Below, piece by piece: positions 17,446 through 26,595 of a DNA stretch of 52,852 nt. Location of the stretch: positions 1 through 52,852 of the forward strand of contig NZ_CANNGO010000020.1 in the NCBI RefSeq assembly GCF_947504215.1, given 5' to 3'. This DNA comes from an uncultured Ruegeria sp. Lineage in GTDB: Bacteria; Pseudomonadota; Alphaproteobacteria; Rhodobacterales; Rhodobacteraceae. Numbering within the stretch: position 1 is the stretch's first letter; each line of letters begins with the position of its first letter. A model generated the notes under the pieces. It saw only the letters and a list, made by a program, of their open reading frames with translations, was not told the origin of the DNA and did not search any database. A program made the translations under genes and the position numbers.

Positions 17446-18525
17446 TCACTTCAAGAACCCGGATGCGCAATATTGTCGATTTTTGCCGCTATGCTTTTTC
17501 TGTGCAATTGCACCTGCCACGGTCCGTACAGTTGCTCCGCGGAGTGGACCTGATGCGCAAATTGACCAAAGCTCGCGATCCCTGCAAAAACGGTTCTGTG
17601 CCTTGATTGTACGTGAGGTCATCATCCCATCGATCCGACCTTGATAATACCCGAATGCGCGAAGTTCTTTCTGTAACACGCGAACCCACGCATTCTTGCT
17701 GATCCAAAAGGCCGTGCTTGCTGTCTTGGCGTAGTTTTCTGGTTGAGTGTCTTCAAGAATATCTTCGACTTCCGACCAGAACTGAGTGGGATTCATTTCA
17801 GCGGCAAGCTTAATCAGCTCTGGCGACAACACCCGATCAGAAATGCCTGGAACTTCCGCGAGCATTGCACGTGTTTGAACAGCCTCTTGGCTTCTATCAG
17901 GCTGCGAAGACAGATAGACCAGTGCAACTGCGGCGTACCTCGCGTCACCCCCAAGGCCCGCACGCACAACTTGCTCTACGGCTGTATCCGGCGCCGGTCC
18001 TCTCAAACGTTTCCAGTTTATGCGCACCACTAAATCGCGCGCCGCATTTTGATCACCGCTCTCCGCCATACGCTCCAAGATCGCTCGTCCTTGTTTGACG
18101 TCTGAACCGGCGCCCAACTTTCGATCAATGTGTGCCGTTGCCAAAAGCCGTTCTGCGCCGGGTTGGTTGTCGCGGGCGCCAGCCCGGAGGAGCTCCAATG
18201 CAACGCCACCCCGTCCCATCTCCATTTCAACTCGTGCCAGAGATGCAGTGGACCAAGGGTGACCAGCATCGACGGCGCTCGCATACCATTGACGCGCTGT
18301 TTTTAGATCTTTTTGCGAGCCGATCCCATTTCGGAAATAGTATCCGACCCGATCTATTGCTGGAGCGTACCCACTTTCTGCCAATGACGTCATTGCGGCA
18401 TGCACCGCAAATGGATCGGTCTGCTCCTGCTTGATAAGAGCCTTGAATTGTAAGCGTTGTTCCTGTGCAGCGCCCACACTTGCCGAAGTCAAAGCTAAGG
18501 TAGCAGCCAAAGCTATTTGTCTCAT
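17446..18525 (-). CDS. Secreted Sel1-repeat protein with peptidoglycan-binding-like C-terminus
   Basis: A 359-residue protein. I chose the ATG at 18525 because GAGGAG is just upstream and a clean signal peptide follows (MRQIALAATLALTSASVGAA). The frame is open to 18600, where an ATG overlaps the GT2 stop, but that extension has no export character. The body has Sel1/TPR-like helical repeats (GVALELLRAGARDNQPGAER and GRAILERMAESGDQNAARDL), and the end has a peptidoglycan-binding-1-like unit (LQKELRAFGYYQGRIDGMMT). It is the last gene of the putative polysaccharide operon; similar periplasmic repeat proteins act as scaffolds in alginate and cellulose export (AlgK, BcsC). Confidence 0.75.
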   Translation of the reverse strand: MRQIALAATLALTSASVGAAQEQRLQFKALIKQEQTDPFAVHAAMTSLAESGYAPAIDRVGYYFRNGIGSQKDLKTARQWYASAVDAGHPWSTASLARVEMEMGRGGVALELLRAGARDNQPGAERLLATAHIDRKLGAGSDVKQGRAILERMAESGDQNAARDLVVRINWKRLRGPAPDTAVEQVVRAGLGGDARYAAVALVYLSSQPDRSQEAVQTRAMLAEVPGISDRVLSPELIKLAAEMNPTQFWSEVEDILEDTQPENYAKTASTAFWISKNAWVRVLQKELRAFGYYQGRIDGMMTSRTIKAQNRFCRDRELWSICASGPLRGATVRTVAGAIAQKKHSGKNRQYCASGFLK

Positions 18526-18596
18526 TTTACGCTCCTCTACTGAGTCTCGTGGTTGGTGTCGGCCAATCTTCTCTGGCAGAGAATGAAATGTCGTCA

Positions 18597-20432
18597 TCAT
18601 GCTACGCGTATGGGCTTGTCGGGAACGATGTCGCGTCGGATCGCGAGCTCAAGGTTTTCGGCGCGGATATCGATCAAAATGCTGAGCATGGATTCGAGTG
18701 TGAAATAGGCCCGCAAGACCCGAAAGATCAGGTATTCTGGTAGCGCAAGGATGCCGCGCGGCACACCGTTTAGCAGCGAAGCAACCACTGCCACGATCGC
18801 AGGCGCACCTGTGGTCACGGCCACGATGGATTGCCATACGATAGGGGTATTTTCGTTAAACGCGACGCCCCACTCAAGGACCCCAAAGATTATCAAGGGG
18901 ACAAGCATCGCGCGGCGTGCGGAGTTTACCAGCATGTAGGGCAGGATAACCTTCCCCCTTAACGTCACGTTTGGTCCATAGATCAGGTCTCGACAGCGTG
19001 ACGAGATGTGATAGATTGAGCGGAACCAGCGCATGCGTTGCTCACGCATATGGCTGTAGGATGACGGCACTTCAGAGATGTAGCGGATTTTGGGATCAAC
19101 AACCGAGTGGAAGCCCAACTCACCAATGCGGAGCGAGATGTCGGTGTCTTCACCATTCATCCCTTCAACAAAACCGCCCAGTTGGCGTGGGTGTTGCGTG
19201 CGGTAGACAACGAACATGCCCGGGATACCCACAACTCCGTTCACTGCCCCCATGGCAACTGAGTAGAAGCCGTGTTTCACGAGAACTTCTAACAGGCGCG
19301 CCCGGTCAAAAAGGGCCCCACCTGGCGGTACGGGTACGCCCCCAACGACACCAACGGTGGGATCGGTGAAGTAGGGCATAGCTCGGGTAAAGTTATCTTC
19401 ACCCACAAGCGTGTCGGCATCGACACGCACAAGAAACTCGGTCTCGCACGCATCAAGACCTGCGTTGAGAGCGTTCGACTTGCCGGGCTTTGGAACATTG
19501 ATCACGCGTCCTTTGGCAGCCTTGCAAGACAAGAGTGTTTCGCGCGCGATCTCTTCTGTGTCGTCGGTGGAATTGTTGTTCATGATTAGAACGTTAACCT
19601 CACCACCATAGTGGTGTGCGGCGCGATCCATTGCGTTGATCGTGTCTTTGATGATGTAGGACTCATTATGCGCGGGCACGATAACCGAGACGGGTGGATT
19701 AAACTTGGTTTTTTTGGCAGTCGCCACATCGTAGATAGCAAGCACATAGAGCTGCCCAAAAAGCACGGGCAGGAACAGAAATACACCCGGACCAATGCCG
19801 CCGAGCAACGTCAAATTGCGCATCACTGAGACCACATGCAGGTCCATACCGCCAACCCACATCGCGATTCCCGCTGCGATGGCAATTGTGGCACCAAGGC
19901 GCAACAAGGCACGCATTTGACTGACCGGAGTATGTTGGACACGTATGCGGGCCGGCATGAAACCACGCTCCAGCAGTTTGAACGAATACACCGCAAAGCC
20001 GAACAACCCAGACGCAATGGCACTGAAATGCAGGGAGAAGGATGATCCGAGGATGTCTTCTGCCATGACATTTGCCAGATCGAATACTGCGCAGCCTGCC
20101 AGAAAGGTCAGTGCCAAATCCAGGCCAAACATCGAACGCCCACGGAAATCGCCGGAGCTGAATGCAGCAAAAGCAACAAAGAACGAGATCAGGAAGATCC
20201 GGATCGCAATGGCGTGCCGCCCCGAATGGGCCGAAAACACATAGTCACGGTTTGGAAATACCTGTGCGACAAAATCAGTGTTCACGATCCAAAGTTGTGT
20301 TGCGGCAAGCAGCGCAAACACCGCCAGCATCTTGGGTGCCTGCCATTCTGAAACCGACCCGGCAAAACGTTTGGGCGCGCTGTCGACCGAGACAAAGTTG
20401 ATCTGTTCGCGCTTGTCATCAAGGTCACTCAT
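18597..20432 (-). CDS. Processive GT2 polysaccharide synthase (cellulose-synthase-like)
   Basis: A 611-residue membrane glycosyltransferase. About five hydrophobic helices precede the catalytic domain, which has the GT-A motifs SVIVPAHNES, FLVRVDADT (DxD), NGEDTDISLRIGELGF (acceptor Glu-Asp) and EQRMRW (the QxxRW processivity motif); further helices follow. Such enzymes polymerise a nucleotide sugar and extrude the chain through the inner membrane. There is no PilZ domain, so direct c-di-GMP control of this subunit is not evident. Its ATG overlaps the last codon of the BcsB-like gene (ATGA), so the two are translationally coupled. The polymer is unknown. Confidence 0.9.
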   Translation of the reverse strand: MSDLDDKREQINFVSVDSAPKRFAGSVSEWQAPKMLAVFALLAATQLWIVNTDFVAQVFPNRDYVFSAHSGRHAIAIRIFLISFFVAFAAFSSGDFRGRSMFGLDLALTFLAGCAVFDLANVMAEDILGSSFSLHFSAIASGLFGFAVYSFKLLERGFMPARIRVQHTPVSQMRALLRLGATIAIAAGIAMWVGGMDLHVVSVMRNLTLLGGIGPGVFLFLPVLFGQLYVLAIYDVATAKKTKFNPPVSVIVPAHNESYIIKDTINAMDRAAHHYGGEVNVLIMNNNSTDDTEEIARETLLSCKAAKGRVINVPKPGKSNALNAGLDACETEFLVRVDADTLVGEDNFTRAMPYFTDPTVGVVGGVPVPPGGALFDRARLLEVLVKHGFYSVAMGAVNGVVGIPGMFVVYRTQHPRQLGGFVEGMNGEDTDISLRIGELGFHSVVDPKIRYISEVPSSYSHMREQRMRWFRSIYHISSRCRDLIYGPNVTLRGKVILPYMLVNSARRAMLVPLIIFGVLEWGVAFNENTPIVWQSIVAVTTGAPAIVAVVASLLNGVPRGILALPEYLIFRVLRAYFTLESMLSILIDIRAENLELAIRRDIVPDKPIRVA

Positions 20433-21985
20433 CCTTTTGCCTCCGGTAATACCGGGGCGGCGGGCGTCACCAGCAGTGCAACGCCGACATGCGACATTGG
20501 TTCGTTCGGTAATAATTTTCTAACGGACAAGCCTTGGGTGGCACTGACTTGCGTGACTAACCAGGTGGCGCCAGCATGAGGTAAAAGCGGGGCAGGGTGA
20601 CCTGGGCCCAGAACATTGATGTGAACCTTCCTTCCAGCCGGTTTGAGTTCAACGCCAGCCGGTACCACTAGGTCCAACATGCGGCTTGCCGCGGCAGCGT
20701 CCAGCGCGGTTAGTTCTGAAGTCATGGCAATGTTGACCGGCCCAACACTATGCAAGGCGGTGTGTAGTTCGGACATTGCGTTGGCAAAGGGCAAGTCACT
20801 AACGATCAAACGGGAATGAGGTAGTAACTCCGCCACCAGTTCAGGGCCCTGATCACACACGCCGTCTTTCGGAGCGGTCGTTGTCGCCACTACTTCGAGC
20901 GTATTTGTGGCGGCCTGAATATCAACCGGGAGGTCAATTAACGTTTGGTACTCGGCGTTAGACCCTTTGGTATGCTCTTGAAAAACAAGTCGGTTGTTCA
21001 GCGTTACGGTGAGCGACCAATTCTGACCATGCATGACGTGCCCAAGCTGCATGCGCAGGTCCAACTGGCTGGGTATGTACTGTCCGCTGCGCCCTCCCAA
21101 ATCGAAACGCTCACGCCATACAGCTTGTCTGTAAAAACGGCGCAAACCGCCATTCGTTCTTTTTTGCGCCAACGCGCCCACCGTTCGCCCACGTACATCG
21201 GTTTCGGGAAAGGCTGGAAGTGCCGCGCGTAGCTCGAGAGTATTTAAGGCTGGTTCTTGTGGGGACGGAGCAAACACGGTTGCAAGGCCCCGTCGCTGGA
21301 ACTGGGTTGCCAACACCAAGCGGCGAAGCTGTTCGTCCTTATTCAGCCAGTCGGGCCAAGCAACACGCACGACATGACCCCAGACGTGGACCTGATCGCG
21401 CACACTGTGCAGTGGCCGATCCAGCGTCAAAAAAACGGCACTGGTCGTTTCAATCTCAACAACGGCTTCGAAACCGTCCTGCGAACCACACTGGATTTGA
21501 GGGCCAGTGCCCTGCAGCGAGAAGGAAACGAGCAGTTGGTTCCCTGCAAAGTCCGCCTGTGAAAGAGGAATTCGCAGGGAACGTCCCACCTCGCCTGAAC
21601 GCAGCAGCATCTCGCCTCGACGGGTATTATTGATTGAGATGCGCAGCACCCCTTCAACCCCATCCAGAACCTGAGACGTTGCATCAATTTGGAGGTATCC
21701 AGACGTTGGGCGTGCATCCACTGGCATCATGAATGTGACGCTCTGGTAGGCGGGAAAACCGGATAAAATGACCGGATGGTCCGGATCGGCGCGCATAACC
21801 ATGACTTCGTACACATCCTGCGCTTGGGCGGGTGTGCGGTGCTCAAACACCAGTTGCGGGCCGGACGTTACTTCATGGAGGTAGCGTTTTCCTTGTTCCA
21901 GAATGTTCATTGTCGATAGCAGGAGGGCTATGCCTGCCAAAAGAAATCCCATGAGCCCAATGCCAATCATGCGCATGTTTTTCAC
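20429..21985 (-). CDS. BcsB-like periplasmic polysaccharide synthase partner
   Basis: A 518-residue protein with an N-terminal membrane anchor (MRMIGIGLMGFLLAGIALLL) and a large beta-rich periplasmic body. It resembles cellulose synthase subunit BcsB: two jelly-roll-like carbohydrate-binding parts and a later domain with INVLGPGHPAP. Standard BcsB is anchored by a C-terminal helix that contacts the synthase; here the C-terminus (VTPAAPVLPEAKG) is soluble, so topology differs. The first codon is GTG (21985), with an ATG three codons later (21976); neither has a strong ribosome site. It lies 76 bases after the sulfoquinovose synthase gene and overlaps the GT2 gene by four bases. Confidence 0.75.
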   Translation of the reverse strand: MKNMRMIGIGLMGFLLAGIALLLSTMNILEQGKRYLHEVTSGPQLVFEHRTPAQAQDVYEVMVMRADPDHPVILSGFPAYQSVTFMMPVDARPTSGYLQIDATSQVLDGVEGVLRISINNTRRGEMLLRSGEVGRSLRIPLSQADFAGNQLLVSFSLQGTGPQIQCGSQDGFEAVVEIETTSAVFLTLDRPLHSVRDQVHVWGHVVRVAWPDWLNKDEQLRRLVLATQFQRRGLATVFAPSPQEPALNTLELRAALPAFPETDVRGRTVGALAQKRTNGGLRRFYRQAVWRERFDLGGRSGQYIPSQLDLRMQLGHVMHGQNWSLTVTLNNRLVFQEHTKGSNAEYQTLIDLPVDIQAATNTLEVVATTTAPKDGVCDQGPELVAELLPHSRLIVSDLPFANAMSELHTALHSVGPVNIAMTSELTALDAAAASRMLDLVVPAGVELKPAGRKVHINVLGPGHPAPLLPHAGATWLVTQVSATQGLSVRKLLPNEPMSHVGVALLVTPAAPVLPEAKG

Positions 21986-22061
21986 TGTAATTTTATGGTT
22001 TTAAGTAACCGATCGCGCTGGCCCCACCTCCAAGCGGGACCAACACGAGCGGTGCAGAGGG

Positions 22062-23213
22062 TCAGGCCACCTTGTGTGGCTTTGGAAAGACAACGCCGGG
22101 CCGTTGTTTGTGGGTCCAGGTTGAAACACATGGGATCATCTTGTGAATGCACCGGCCGGCGTATTTTTCAGCTATCTTTTGGGTTTCGTCGATCAACCCT
22201 TCGGCCAATGTGATCGGCTTCAGCCCCAATGAGAGAAAGGTTTTGTTCGAAACTCGCAGATCATTTTCAGCGGCTTCGTTGCGTGGGTTGTCCACGTTGG
22301 CGATCCGCGCGTCGGAAATATCTGCAACCAGTTTGGCTAGCTCGCGCACGGTATGCGTTTCAGTCATCTGGTTTAGGATTGCAACTTTGCCGTCCTTTTC
22401 AGGCGGATTTTCAACGGCCAAGGCAAGGCACTTCACGGTGTCCTGAATGTGGATGAACGCCCGTGTCTGGCCACCTGTTCCGTGCACCGTCAGCGGGTGA
22501 CCAACGACGGCCTGCATCAAAAAGCGGTTCAATACCGTTCCGTAATCCCCGTCATAGTCGAAGCGGTTGATCAGGCGTTCGTCCAGTTTGGTTTCGTCCG
22601 TCTGAGTTCCCCAAACGATGCCTTGGTGTAGGTCGGTGATCCGCAGCCGATCGTTCTTGGCGTAGAACTGGAACAGCAGTTGATCCATGGATTTGGTCAG
22701 ATGGTACACGCTGCCGGGGTTGGTCGGGTATAAGATGTCACGCTTCGTGATCTGCTTATCGTCACTAGGGACATAGACCGGCAAGTAGCCTTCAGGAATT
22801 TCCAACCCGTCATCATCGTATCCATAGACGCCCATAGTGCCGAGGTGGACAAAGTGTGGATCCAAACCCAGCGCGACCGATGCCGCCAGTAGGTTGTGAG
22901 TGCCCGAAATGTTGTTGTCGACGGTGTCTGGTTTGATCGTGTCCAGCAAAGTGGTGATTGCGTCAAAATCCTCTGCAATGTCGATGTTTTCAAATGCAAT
23001 GGTATTGCCTGAATGCTCTTTCCATGCGGCCAGTCGATCATCCATGGAGGCAATCGGCGTCAAGCTGTCAGCGCCCAACGCCGCATCAATTTCACGGCGC
23101 GACATATTGTCGACGATAGTAATGTTATGACCCAGCTTTGATAGGTGGAGCGCCGTTGGCCAGCCACAGAATCCGTCGCCACCGACCACTATGATGTTTT
23201 TTGAATATATCAT
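22062..23213 (-). CDS. UDP-sulfoquinovose synthase homologue (SQD1/Agl3 type) with in-frame internal deletion
   Basis: A 383-residue extended short-chain dehydrogenase. The start GGDGFCGWPTALHLSKLGHN, then ADSLTPIASMDDR, HLGTMGVYGYDDDGLEIPEG, the YHLTK catalytic Tyr/Lys, TDLHQGIVWGTQTDET and VVGHPLTVHGTGGQTR are characteristic of UDP-sulfoquinovose synthase, which makes UDP-6-sulfo-quinovose from UDP-glucose and sulfite. Between V98 and D99 the usual block with the HFGEQRSAPYSM motif is absent: the sequence jumps from KPDTV to DNNISGTHNLL, about 23 residues short of what I recall for SQD1 and Agl3. The reading frame is kept. GAGGAAC precedes the ATG. Context (GT2, BcsB-like) suggests a sugar nucleotide for an exported polysaccharide, not sulfolipid. 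Confidence 0.85.
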   Translation of the reverse strand: MIYSKNIIVVGGDGFCGWPTALHLSKLGHNITIVDNMSRREIDAALGADSLTPIASMDDRLAAWKEHSGNTIAFENIDIAEDFDAITTLLDTIKPDTVDNNISGTHNLLAASVALGLDPHFVHLGTMGVYGYDDDGLEIPEGYLPVYVPSDDKQITKRDILYPTNPGSVYHLTKSMDQLLFQFYAKNDRLRITDLHQGIVWGTQTDETKLDERLINRFDYDGDYGTVLNRFLMQAVVGHPLTVHGTGGQTRAFIHIQDTVKCLALAVENPPEKDGKVAILNQMTETHTVRELAKLVADISDARIANVDNPRNEAAENDLRVSNKTFLSLGLKPITLAEGLIDETQKIAEKYAGRCIHKMIPCVSTWTHKQRPGVVFPKPHKVA

Positions 23214-23364
23214 TTTGATGTTCCTCTACGCGGGCCCCTCCAGGCGACCCTGTTCAAGATGAATTCAGGTGTAGAGGCCCGGAGCGAAACGTGCCGGGGT
23301 GCGAGAGTATAGATTGGGGGGATTAAGGCTGGGGCAGCTATCCCAACGGGTAGGGCGGATAGGC

Positions 23365-25935
23365 TTATGGGGTGTTGGCGTGGCGGTTGATGGCCCCATC
23401 AAGTACCGATTTGGACTTTGCTGCCTCGGCTTCCAGTGTTTCGGCCCAGATCTGCGTTGCCGTGAGATTTCCATCGCGCGCGTCAAGTTCCAGCTTTTCA
23501 AAAGCATCGTGTAGCTCAATCTGCCCCAATAGAGACGCCGCGCCCTTGACCCTATGGGCTGCTTCCGCAAAAGCCAGCGTATCGAGAGGGTCGCTCGCTA
23601 CGCGAAGGTCCGCCGTAAATTCAGCTATCTCGGACAGAAATTTCTCCGCGATATTTGCGACCTTAGCGCTGCCTAACAAGTCGATCATCTCGGAAAGGGC
23701 TTCGGGAAAGTGTGCAGTATCCGGTTTGGACAAGTGCTTGGAGGTCACTTCCGCAACAATATTTTGCAGAGCCTCTAGCCTGATGGGCTTGGTGTGAAAG
23801 CGATCCATGCCCGCAGCTACAGATCTTTCACGGTATTCTTCGCGCCCATGGGCTGTTAATCCGACAATATGTGTCCTGGCGTTTATCCCGTTACTGCGGC
23901 GTAAGCGTTCGGTCGCTTCAATCCCGTCCATGACTGGCATGCTGATGTCCATCAAGATGATATCGAACGCCTCGTTCTTGGCCTTTTGTAGGCAATCTTC
24001 GCCGTTAACAGCCTCGCGTACAGTGTGTCCCATCGAGGTTAGCATATCGCACAGGACACTGCGGTTGATGCTGTTATCTTCGACAATAAGGATATTGCAT
24101 GTGGGCGCTTGCTTGGCGTTTTGGGCCAGATTGTCACTGTCGTCTCGCGTCTCAGGTTCCGTGCGTCTTAAAGGCAAAGTTAAGATGAACACCGATCCCG
24201 CGCCTTCGACACTTTTTACGGACACATCCCCGCCCATCGCCCGCGCGATGCGACGAGAGATGGACAAACCCAAACCATCCCCACGAGCCTGGCGACCTTC
24301 GCTATTCGCGAGGGCAATAAAATCCTCAAACACCTGTTCGTGCTGTTCGGCGGGAATTCCGATGCCGGTATCGATCACTTCAAAGCGAAGAGAAGAGGTT
24401 TCGGTGCCATGAATGCCGCTGACGTGTAAAGTGACTTCTCCATCTTCAGTGAACTTAATTGCGTTTCCGATCAAATTGGTAAGTACCTGGTGAATTCTCC
24501 CGGAATCACCGTGATATGGCCCTTGCATTGCTGGGTTTATGTTGAGTTTCACAGCCAAATTTTTCTCATTGGCGAGTGGTTCAAACAATTCGACCAACGC
24601 TTGCATTAGCTCTGTTAGATCAAAGACTTCGGAGTTCAGTTGAAGATTGCCCGTTTCAATACGAGTGATATCGAGTGCTTCGTTCACATGTTCCAGCAAA
24701 ACCTCGCTGGAAGATGTTGCAATGCGGGTATAGCGAGCCTGTTGGTCGTTTAGGGGGGTAGTCTTAAGCAGATCAAGCACACCCAGGATACCGTTCAAGG
24801 GGGTGCGCATTTCGTGGCTCATCACTGTCATGAATTGTGACTTGGCCTTGTCCGTCCTCTCGGCTCGGTCGCGGGCATCAATCAGCTTCTGCTCGTTGAT
24901 CTTACGCTCGCTGATGTCACGGATGTAGGCAATGAACTTGGTGTCATCACCATCATGAGTGGTTGTAACGTTTAACTCGACTGGGAACTCTTCGCCACTT
25001 TTGCGCAAAGCCGCAAGCTCGACACGGCCGGCATCAACGACACGTGGCGCGCCCGTTTCTAGGTAACGCTTCATGCCATTGTGGTGCGCATCGCGCATAC
25101 GCTGTGGGATGAAGGTGTCCTCCATCGTCAACCCAACAATTTCGTTTCGGGTCCAACCAAAAACGCGCTCGGCCGAAGCGTTGAATTCGATAATACGTCC
25201 GGAGCTATCTGAAGTTACAATCGCATCCAGTGATGCAGCGACGGTCGATGCAAGTTGCTTTGACGATGCAGATAGTGCCGCGTCCCTGCGAACGGAGCGC
25301 TGCAAAAGTCGATCCATGAAGAGTAACAAGAGCGCCATAAGGATCAGTAAACCGATTGCAATTCCCCCGGTTCGAGACAATTGGCCCGCCAATTCAGCGC
25401 GCCGGTCCTCGGAACGCTCGGCAACTATCCGGACGCCCAGCAATGCAAGCTCTCGAACAACAGGGCGAACGTCGCGAACCAAGCGTTTCAGCTCAAGTAG
25501 ATCAGTTTCGTCCAGCGGCTCGGACGAATCCAAAATTGCAACGGCATCGTCCCCAAAGACCTCGATTTTCTCAATCAATTCAGCCGCTTCGCTACTGTCA
25601 CCATAGATTTCGCGAGCCCGTCCAGAATTGACAACGTTCAAACGACTTAAGGCAATATCTGCACGCAACTGTAATTGGTCAGAGAAGCCTGTCTGTGCAG
25701 CAATTTGCTCGGTTAGAACGGCGTCGAGGTTCGCAAACTCGATGTCAATCTGCGAAATGCTCCACTGTATGTTGTCTTCATCAGCGCTCGACAAGTCGCG
25801 TACCTGTGTTAACAGGTTCGAGACCATTGTTGCGAACAAGATGATCAACAGGCAGATGCCTGCCAATACCAAGAGACGGTATCGGTTCAACTCTGGCTTC
25901 AATTGCAACCTCCTGCTTGAGGTCACCGTAAGCAT
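23365..25935 (-). CDS. Hybrid sensor histidine kinase with PAS, receiver and HPt domains
   Basis: An 856-residue membrane kinase. A first helix (about 20-42), a helical periplasmic sensor of about 145 residues (CHASE3-like) and a second helix (about 191-213) are followed by a PAS domain (IVTSDSSGRIIEFNASAERV), HisKA (MSHEMRTPLNGILG, His near 373), HATPase (GNAIKFTEDG and GDGLGLSISRRI), a receiver (ILIVEDNSINRS, phospho-Asp in LMDISMP near 661) and a C-terminal HPt (AHRVKGAASLLG, His near 796). Phosphate should pass His-Asp-His and on to a separate regulator, probably the divergent LuxR-type protein at 26596. The ATG at 25935 sits too close to GGAG; a GTG at 25926 is an alternative start. Confidence 0.92.
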   Translation of the reverse strand: MLTVTSSRRLQLKPELNRYRLLVLAGICLLIILFATMVSNLLTQVRDLSSADEDNIQWSISQIDIEFANLDAVLTEQIAAQTGFSDQLQLRADIALSRLNVVNSGRAREIYGDSSEAAELIEKIEVFGDDAVAILDSSEPLDETDLLELKRLVRDVRPVVRELALLGVRIVAERSEDRRAELAGQLSRTGGIAIGLLILMALLLLFMDRLLQRSVRRDAALSASSKQLASTVAASLDAIVTSDSSGRIIEFNASAERVFGWTRNEIVGLTMEDTFIPQRMRDAHHNGMKRYLETGAPRVVDAGRVELAALRKSGEEFPVELNVTTTHDGDDTKFIAYIRDISERKINEQKLIDARDRAERTDKAKSQFMTVMSHEMRTPLNGILGVLDLLKTTPLNDQQARYTRIATSSSEVLLEHVNEALDITRIETGNLQLNSEVFDLTELMQALVELFEPLANEKNLAVKLNINPAMQGPYHGDSGRIHQVLTNLIGNAIKFTEDGEVTLHVSGIHGTETSSLRFEVIDTGIGIPAEQHEQVFEDFIALANSEGRQARGDGLGLSISRRIARAMGGDVSVKSVEGAGSVFILTLPLRRTEPETRDDSDNLAQNAKQAPTCNILIVEDNSINRSVLCDMLTSMGHTVREAVNGEDCLQKAKNEAFDIILMDISMPVMDGIEATERLRRSNGINARTHIVGLTAHGREEYRERSVAAGMDRFHTKPIRLEALQNIVAEVTSKHLSKPDTAHFPEALSEMIDLLGSAKVANIAEKFLSEIAEFTADLRVASDPLDTLAFAEAAHRVKGAASLLGQIELHDAFEKLELDARDGNLTATQIWAETLEAEAAKSKSVLDGAINRHANTP

Positions 25936-25945
25936 ACTCCGCGTG

Positions 25946-26440
25946 TTAATCTACGACTTTCAAATGCTTAAGCTGCCATATGCTGAACGTGTAGATCGTT
26001 TCAGCCCGGTATTTGGGATCCTGATCGTATGGGAAAACAACCCAATACGGCCCCTTGTCCCTAACAGACATCGTCTCGCCATCCATGCGAGTGGCGATGA
26101 TCGGAGCGTCGTTTTCAAGTTCCGCCAGTGGCATCGTGACCTTGTAATCGTTCAAGGCCACCATTTCGATACTGGTGCCGTCTGTGTTCAATTCGGTTAG
26201 CAGGGCTTTTAACGGCACCCCCGAGAACGTAACTTTATCATCTGTCCAGATCGTTGAGGTGCTGAATGTCACCTGGTCCATTGCGTCAAGATCTTGAAGG
26301 CTGAATTCGACGGTTGCGGAGTTAGAGCCTGACGTTGTTACTTCCAACATCATCTCTGCCCGAGCCTTGGCCGGAGTGATTAAACTCAGCAATAGCATGA
26401 ACAGCACGACGTAAATCCGCGGGTAGTGTTTTTGTGCCAT
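25946..26440 (-). CDS. Secreted molybdopterin-oxidoreductase-like (YedY/sulfite-oxidase fold) small protein
   Basis: A 164-residue protein with a signal peptide (VVLFMLLLSLITPAKARA). The mature part has the sulfite-oxidase/YedY-fold strand motifs VTFSGVPLKALLTEL, LNDYKVTMPLAELE and MSVRDKGPYWVVFPYD, but not the cysteine that ligates molybdenum, so it is probably a cofactor-free binding domain. It ends ten bases before the sensor kinase gene and is surely co-transcribed with it; it may be a periplasmic ligand-binding partner of the kinase. This pairing suggests a sensory module, but the ligand is unknown. Confidence 0.75.
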   Translation of the reverse strand: MAQKHYPRIYVVLFMLLLSLITPAKARAEMMLEVTTSGSNSATVEFSLQDLDAMDQVTFSTSTIWTDDKVTFSGVPLKALLTELNTDGTSIEMVALNDYKVTMPLAELENDAPIIATRMDGETMSVRDKGPYWVVFPYDQDPKYRAETIYTFSIWQLKHLKVVD

Positions 26441-26514
26441 TGAATAGACTCCGGGTCAGATAAACTGGGTTATAACTATTGATCCCCCACGGTCATCAGA
26501 GCATTGGCATAGGC

Positions 26515-26534
26515 AACTATACCAAAGTATAGTT
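26515..26534. promoter_or_regulatory. Perfect dyad between divergent sensor and regulator genes
   Basis: AACTATAC and GTATAGTT form an 8-bp perfect inverted repeat around CAAA. It lies 75 bases upstream of the secreted YedY-like gene (minus strand) and 61 bases upstream of the response regulator start (plus strand), an ideal place for an operator acting on both. It could be the binding site of the NarL/LuxR-type regulator itself. No expression evidence. Confidence 0.5.
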
Positions 26535-26595
26535 CCGTCATGTTTTGGCCTGATTTTTTGGTTGTGAATGCGTTCAGCGTAAGGACACTGTGGAC

